From: Siphonodentalium dalli
Taxonomy: Eukaryota > Mollusca > Scaphopoda > Gadilida > Siphonodentaliidae
Length of the DNA stretch: 64,000 nt
Assembly: GCA_032622095.1 (NCBI GenBank)
Contig: CP136063.1
Location: 208,493,934-208,557,933 of the forward strand
Direction of reading: 5' to 3'
The notes under the pieces are model-generated. The model searched no databases. It was not told the origin of the DNA and saw only the letters and a list, made by a program, of their open reading frames with translations. Positions within the stretch are counted from its first letter, which is position 1. Every line of letters starts with the position of its first letter. Positions 57,944 through 64,000 of the stretch are shown here, in pieces. The position numbers were made by a program, and so were the translations under genes.

Positions 57944-58685
57944 AGATGCTCTGTCCGATTTGATCCCAAATTAGTCAAGATTTCCTAGGTATTTGTTATC
58001 TTACCAGGCAGTACCAGTCAAAAGAAAAATACTTTCAATCGCTAATCAATACCATTCGTATATAATCATCCATCATTTTTATGTTGAAATCGAGTAGAGA
58101 AAATCACAACTGAGAACGCCTTTTGTCATCTACCGACAGAAATATTGGCGCCCTTTGTAGGAGGCAATCATTCGAATTTTTGATAAGCTGACAACCTGAC
58201 AAATTGTCGGAATCGACCAATAAACGACTATGTTATATAGGTTTGTTGCCGCCCGCCCAGACGACCGCCAACCGTCCCTCGACATATCAATAGTTGAGTT
58301 TTGATAATAACTCGACTAAAATACTTGCAAGTACCATCAATCATATCAACAGGCGTCGGGAAAACCATCCATATTAAGCAACACGTCGCAAACGATCAAA
58401 TAAGATCATAATCGAGAACGCTCATTATAAATGAACGATTTGAGAACGCTCTTTATAAACGAACGATTTTGTTTCGCAACGAACTATGGACGCTCTTTTT
58501 ATGAGACGAACATTGGAGTTTTTGCTTGGCTTACAACAATTAAAATCGTGTTAAAACATCATATTTTGAGAGTCGATAACTGGTCCTCAGAACCTCGTGT
58601 TAATGGGTCCATGGGTCCGATCAATATTCTTGTATAAATAACCTAAATATTGTGGTTTTATGACGTAAAATCGGATAGGGCATCT
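57944..58685. mobile_element. TTAA-flanked short element (AGATGC family), 742 bp
   Basis: TTAA at 57940-57943 and 58686-58689. Inverted ends AGATGCTCTGTCCGATTT and AAAATCGGATAGGGCATCT. Three GAACGCTC / GGACGCTC words (reverse of the ATAAAGAGCG motif) at about 58416, 58444 and 58490. A partial relative lies at 62300-62700. No transposase. The terminal TTAA suggests piggyBac mobilisation. Confidence 0.75.
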
Positions 58686-58689
58686 TTAA

Positions 58690-59243
58690 CCCTTTGATTA
58701 CGGGAGCTGCGCTGGTGCATCATTAAAGATCACGTGCCAGTCTCCCATTTATAGGGAGCCTCGCATATATACGAGAACGCACTAACATATACAAGGTCAA
58801 GGTAAATATTGTTAGGCAAATTATTCTCCTTTATATATATATATGCGAGACTGGCATATGTAAGAGAATTATGCATTGACACAGGGTTTTCGCAAAATTT
58901 CAGAAAATTCCAGTCATGGAAGAGTTAACACTGAAATAAAGCTCAAAAATAATGTTCATGAGAGATCCATGGTTCCAATCCTTAACATGTAATAATGTTC
59001 ATGCGAGATCCATGGTTCAATCCTTAACAGGTAATTATTACAACCAATATATATATACTTCGAGATGATTTTCCAACTTAAGGAATTTCGTGTTGTCGTT
59101 TGGAGGGGGAGAATCACCCGCGCTTTTCACTGTACATTCCTTGTTGATTTTGGAGTAATCTGCTTGAACATAATTCCGGAATTATATACCAAATGTATAA
59201 CACGAGAAGGTAAAGTTTCAGGTCGGACAATAAATGTGTTATG
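58690..59243. other. Stretch with relic of the CCCTTT-type TTAA element
   Basis: The TTAA at 58686-58689 is followed by CCCTTTGATTACGGG. The region 58760-58890 carries TATGCGAGACTGGCATA, TAAGAGAATTATGCATTG and ACACAGGG, related to the hairpin of 59248-59690. Probably a decayed member. A TA run lies at 58832-58844. Confidence 0.4.
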
Positions 59244-59247
59244 TTAA

Positions 59248-59690
59248 CCCTTTACCCAACAGAAGGGCCCTGTGCCAATGCATTCTCTTATATATGCGAG
59301 TCGACCTATGGTCGACTCGCATATATAAGAGAATGCATTGGCACAGGGCATAACTGTAACTATCACAATGTGGTCAAGGAGCCGGTTCCAATGATATCCA
59401 TATTTGTATGGTTCTATTGAGACAGACCGCGTATAACAACCTGATAATTATAACGAACCACGTATAACAACAGCCAATGCATTCTCTTATATATGCGAGG
59501 CGACCTATGGTCGACTCGCATATATAAGAGAATGCATTGGCACAGGGCATAACTGTAACTATCACAATGTGGTCAAGGAGCCGGTTCCAATGATATCCAT
59601 ATTTGTATGGTTCTATTGAGACAGACCGAAGATAATTTAGGCTGTTGAAGCTTTATTTGGCCGGTTTTGGCCGTTTTGTTGGGTAAAGGG
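59248..59690. mobile_element. TTAA-flanked piggyBac-like MITE with duplicated 39-bp hairpin
   Basis: TTAA at 59244-59247 and 59691-59694. Perfect 14-bp inverted ends CCCTTTACCCAACA / TGTTGGGTAAAGGG, with CCCTTT as in piggyBac ends. Inside, a segment of about 155 bp is present twice in tandem (about 59275-59430 and 59473-59627). Each copy starts with a hairpin whose arms (CCAATGCATTCTCTTATATA… and its complement) pair over almost 40 bp around a 3-base loop. Confidence 0.85.
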
Positions 59691-59952
59691 TTAATTCAAA
59701 TAATAGATTTATATATATTGGTGTTACACATTATGACATTCGAGGTATTATATATCGGACAATAGAAATGGCGCATTGTTGAATTTTAATGGCCCTGTTT
59801 GTGTTAAGGTTCATATGGGGATAATAACTCAGTCATGGGTCACATGACATTGAATACGCCAATGGGAAGATGTTGAATGTACGATCACGCCGATATTTTT
59901 ATTTTGGTGTTCTGACGCTTATTTTCACACACGTTTATCAACGAAATTCTCT

Positions 59953-60250
59953 TTAAAGGGGTACTGTACACTAAATCCGACAGTGTATGGCACCATCTCC
60001 TTTTATACTCAGCAGATTATATACAACAAATGAATGAATTTGAGCCATGCATTAGTGCAAAATACACCCGTGTGCTCTATGAAGAGGCAAAACACATGGT
60101 AATTATAATGAAAATGAATTAATGACTGGAGTCATAAATTCATTTTCTTTATAATTACCATATATTTTGCATCGTTTATCGGTATACTCTATATAGCCAT
60201 ATATTTAACACGACAAAAATAGTGCTTCAGTAAACGTGATATACCCTTTT
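59953..60250. repeat. TTAA-flanked short element (TTAAAGGGGTA family), copy 2
   Basis: TTAAAGGGGTACTGTACAC start at 59953. The palindrome TGAATTAATGACTGGAGTCA / TAAATTCATT lies at about 60115-60150. A diverged piece of the same family (ACCATCTCCTTTTATACTCA) recurs at 62037-62180. The right end is not resolved. Confidence 0.55.
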
Positions 60251-61333
60251 ATTATTAATACGATTATTTTAGTGCCATAATAAATGTTTTCGTAATATAT
60301 TTTTCTTGGTGTCTTATGGTTTATTTCATATTGTTGTGTCTGGAGAGGGGCTCCATAAGTTGGCAAATTTGCTCCCTATCCCTTTTGTATTTCATGCAAA
60401 TAAAATATATTTCAAGTCAAGTTTCTTGATATATATATATATCAGATTTATGAAGGAGCTGACTCAGTTTGAGCGTGCATTGCTTAAATGTCCTTACTGC
60501 AGTGAGCGTGAACAAATTGTGTCGTACATGCATAGGACACTAAAATATAGTACTTGAATACATATGTCGCTGTTCGATGTGCATAGTGGTATATTTGGGA
60601 TCTTTGCACCAATAAACACGTATGTAATTTTCAATGAAATATGGATGACTTACGCGAAAATAACATATAGACCCCGACAACATACAGATATATGTATACA
60701 TACCCTTGAATAATCCACATGCGAATAGGAATACACACGATATATATAGGCGTGGATTAGTCGGGTATATATAAAAAATTAGTATTGAATATCGTGCAAT
60801 GCGCGGTCGACCGGGTCTCGGGAGCAGATATATTTTACCAATACCCCATAGAGAGACTCACAACCGCTATAATACGTAAGTTTTTTTTAAAGACTCGTCA
60901 CTTAAACCTTATCGATATTAAGATTCACAGACCCGTGTCCACAATACATGGCTCCGGCTTGAATGTCAATAATAGAGACGCAGTTAATCGTATCCTAACA
61001 TAAGTGGTTAGGTCTTGTGGTCTCACAATACTGACAATCTCAGACCACGTAAGGGCCGAACGAAGTGCCCAAGGATAATTGTTCACCAATAAATTCGATT
61101 AATCGAAATTTAATTGAGTTGTATTAATTCCAGACGGTTTCTTCTTTAGCAAGGGGTTGAACCAATTTAACATGGTATCTGTGCCCTCGGCTCCAAGGCT
61201 GAGCCGAATAAACGCGATCTTAAAGAAATTCATGAGACGTATTATATAGTTGGCAGCATGTAATTAAAGATATGATATAGTCGTCGGATTCATATGGTCG
61301 GCAGATACCCGCATGACGCAGATAGTTGTCAGT
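60251..61333. other. Unassigned stretch
   Basis: Contains a structured block GGGCCGAACGAAGTGCCC (about 61052), similar to 12369-12383. Frames at 60306-60557 and 60785-61003 carry no known motif. Confidence 0.4.
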
Positions 61334-61337
61334 TTAA

Positions 61338-61776
61338 AGGTACCCAATCCGATTCGATGGTCCCCTTATCATCAGATTCCAAAAACAACATTTTTTTTTA
61401 TAAATGCCGCTTCAGTTATCAGATTCGATTAATTGCCCAAAAATAATGCTAAGCTGTCAACTATAGTATAAAATTGCCCGAAACATGTTATTTGTCAACA
61501 GTTTGTTCAACGATATTTGGCCGTTTGTCAAATGTCTAACACAAAAAGCCACTTGATTTTAGAGTTATCCATCTTCATCCGCAATTTGGTCCGAGACTGT
61601 CACCTTGACGAATATTTTCCATGCCGCCAAAAATTACATATCGCGAAAAAAATTCAAAAATCAATATCTGATCACTCTCAGTTTTGAGGGTGGTTTCATC
61701 GACTCGAGTCAAATATTTGTTACACCCGAAGCCAAAGAAATAGTAATTTGGGAGCGTTAATTCGGATTATGTATCT
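61338..61776 (+). mobile_element. TTAA-flanked short element (AGGTAC family), complete, 439 bp
   Basis: TTAA at 61334-61337 and 61777-61780. Ends AGGTACCCAATCCGATTC and ATTCGGATTATGTATCT form an imperfect inverted repeat. The inverted truncated relative is at 57640-57924. No coding capacity. Confidence 0.75.
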
Positions 61777-62029
61777 TTAATTGAAACAAGTAAATTCAAA
61801 GTTAAATGGGCGTATCCGACGACAAACTAGAGAGAATAGACATACCACAGCGCGCATCTTGATTTAATCTTTTATGGAGCGGACGGAACAACGATACATT
61901 TCGCGTAACCGGAGCTGGAGTAAAATGTGACAATATTATGCGCCACAGGCACCGAGTCCAATAACAGATTCTAGATGATGATGCAAGTTATGTTCTGTAT
62001 TTATTACACAACACGCTAAATGTGGCCAT

Positions 62030-62180
62030 TTGTAGGACCATCTCCTTTTATACTCAACATAATATATGTAACAAATGAATGAATTTGAGTAATGGATTAG
62101 TGCAAAAATACACTCGTGTGCTCTGTGAACGATGCAAACAACACGGTAGTTATAATGAAAATGAGTTTATGCATATACTC
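62030..62180 (+). repeat. Partial copy of the TTAAAGGGGTA family element
   Basis: Colinear with 59985-60130 (ACCATCTCCTTTTATACTCA, AATGAATGAATTTGAG, GTGTGCTCT), without the terminal parts. Confidence 0.6.
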
Positions 62181-62299
62181 TGTTGAGTATAAAATGAGAT
62201 GATCCCATAAATGGCCGGATTTAGTAAGATGTAAAATAGCCAATAGCATGTGCACCCGAAGTGGATCGTTGACGTTATGTACGTCATCGCCCTTGGCCA

Positions 62300-62704
62300 A
62301 TCATTTTGTACCAAAATTAGCCAATTTATCAGCATAATTATGTACTGACTAGGTAAAATTAGCCAATTTATCAGCATAATTATATACTGACAAGGCAAAA
62401 TTAGCCAATTGAATGTATCAGCATAATTATATACTGACAAGGTAAAATGAAAATGTAAGAAACTTGCAATCGCCACCATTCGTATGACACCGATATCGTG
62501 AAAATACAAAAAAGCATAGCATTGTGTTGAAAACGAATACAAAAACTCATAATTGAGAACGCTCTTTATTATATATCGATTTGGAGAAGATCATTGGAAT
62601 GTTTGCTCTCCTCTGCTCTCCTGGGTAAATTTCAAAACGTGCTAGAAACTTTCTATTTTAAAAGTCGACAAATGACCACCAAAACATCCTATTAAAGGCT
62701 CACT
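62300..62704. repeat. Partial AGATGC-family copy with a triplicated 42-48 bp unit
   Basis: AAAATTAGCCAATTTATCAG units start at 62313, 62355 and 62397. Further right, GAGAACGCTCTTTAT, CATTGGA(A/G)T and AGTCGA words match 58410-58590. It ends where the 50-bp satellite begins. Confidence 0.6.
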
Positions 62705-62710
62705 TAATTT

Positions 62711-63957
62711 TCGAATGACCAGATTACATTATACACAACATATCCCATATTATATACCATTAGAATGACCAGATTACATTATAAAAAACATATCCCATAT
62801 TATATACCATTAGAATGACCAGATTACATTATACAAAACATATCCCATATTATATACCATTAGAATGACCAGATTACATTATACAAAACATATCCCATAT
62901 TATATACCATTAGAATGACCAGATTACATTATACAAAACATATCCCATATTATATACCATTAGAATGACCAGATTACATTATACAAAACATATCCCATAT
63001 TATATACCATTAGAATGACCAGATTACATTATACAAAACATATCCCATATTATATACCATTAGAATGACCAGATTACATTATACAAAACATCCCATATTA
63101 TATACCATTAGAATGACCAGATTACATTATACAAAACATATCCCATATTATATACCATTAGAATGACCAGATTACATTATACAAAACATATCCCATATTA
63201 TATACCATTAGAATGACCAGATTACATTATACAAAACATCCCATATTATATACCATTAGAATGACCAGATTACATTATACAAAACATATCCCATATTATA
63301 TACCATTAGAATGACCAGATTACATTATACAAAACATATCCCATATTATATACCATTAGAATGACCAGATTACATTATACAAAACATATCCCATATTATA
63401 TACCATTAGAATGACCAGATTACATTATACAAAACATATCCCATATTATATACCATTAGAATGACCAGATTACATTATACAAAACATATCCCATATTATA
63501 TACCATTAGAATGACCAGATTACATTATACAAAACATATCCGATATTATATACCATTAGAATGACCAGATTACATTATACAAAACATATCCCATATTATA
63601 TACCATTAGAATGACCAGATTACATTATACAAAACATATCCCATATTATATACCATTAGAATGACCAGATTACATTATACAAAACATATCCCATATTATA
63701 TACCATTAGAATGACCAGATTACATTATACAAAACATATCCCATATTATATACCATTAGAATGACCAGATTACATTATACAAAACATATCCCATATTATA
63801 TACCATTAGAATGACCAGATTACATTATACACAACATATCCCATATTATATACCATTAGAATGACCAGATTACATTATACAAAACATATCCCATATTATA
63901 TACCATTCGAATGACCAGATTACATTATACACAACATATCCCATATTATATACCATT
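62711..63957 (+). repeat. 50-bp satellite, 25 units
   Basis: GAATGACC recurs from 62713 to 63909: 22 intervals of 50 bp and two of 48 bp, the latter lacking one AT in the CATATCCC step (at about 63090 and 63240). Units are almost identical. The first and last units share the edge variants TCGAATGACC and ATACACAAC, whereas inner units have TAGAATGACC and ATACAAAAC. About 72% AT. Not coding. Confidence 0.95.
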
Positions 63958-64000
63958 TGGAAGAGGAACCAAATATATATATATTCCACCAGAATACGGA

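Noticed and set aside
45859-63957. Hammerhead ribozyme in the satellites (known in some animal satellites)
   Set aside because: I looked for the CTGANGA and GAAA core in the 174-bp and 50-bp units on both strands and did not see it.
1-64000. CRISPR array, operon or prokaryotic defence system
   Set aside because: The tandem repeats lack spacers, and the retrotransposons, satellites and MITEs mark a eukaryotic genome.

Overview
The window is eukaryotic, non-coding or nearly so, and dominated by transposable elements and tandem repeats. The base composition is AT-rich. Coding matter is limited to decayed retrotransposon genes, and there is one 100-base assembly gap (43411-43510). The mix of repeats (short tandem 'pearl-like' elements ending in ACAG microsatellites, Helitron-like elements with CTAG ends, 150-170 bp repeats containing 'ATAACTCCGTC', and abundant TTAA-flanked short elements) resembles what I know from mollusc and other lophotrochozoan genomes. 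That assignment is inference from repeat style, not from a host gene. I find no complete host gene, rRNA, tRNA or CRISPR. The only host-gene candidate is a possible first coding exon at 17764-17799 behind two CCAAT boxes.

Layout. 1-2.2 kb: a TTAA-type short element, a pearl-like tandem element and a small hairpin. 2.85-17.5 kb: a nest of non-LTR retrotransposons, all on the minus strand. Copy B of an APE-type element ('family 2') is split by an internal piece of a CR1/L2-like element ('family 1', with a 2A-like NPGP motif). Family 1 is itself interrupted by a 3.6 kb Mutator-like foldback element (5852-9489, exact 9-bp target duplication) and by the 3' tail of another family-2 copy (C). Next door is a nearly full-length family-2 copy A (12478-17473) with a perfect 35-bp target duplication. 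It is broken by a nonsense codon, a frameshift and a TTAA-flanked short element.

17.5-31 kb: single-copy DNA with a 27-bp minisatellite, a hAT-like short element with 8-bp target duplications, a 527-bp palindrome, a duplicated 350-bp segment, and a first Helitron-like cluster (minus strand at 25955-27460, plus strand at 29276-29887). 31-44.5 kb: 150-bp tandem repeats, a truncated third retrotransposon (34995-35856), palindromes, a 1.8 kb element with GTTTAAAC-rich ends, a second pearl-like element, the gap, and a second Helitron-like cluster in mirror orientation. 45.86-52.04 kb: a 174-bp satellite of about 35 units with visible higher-order organisation. 52-62.7 kb: sparse unique DNA with several TTAA-flanked short elements, one carrying a duplicated near-perfect hairpin. 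62.7-63.96 kb: a 50-bp satellite of 25 units.

The region reads as a sink for nested insertions rather than as a set of cooperating genes. The insertion order can be partly reconstructed from junctions. The most useful observations are that nesting, the several TTAA-target short-element families, the recurring motif ATAAAGAGCGTT across unrelated elements, and the 4-mer and 6-mer duplications in the satellite. I did not find evidence of a new gene system.
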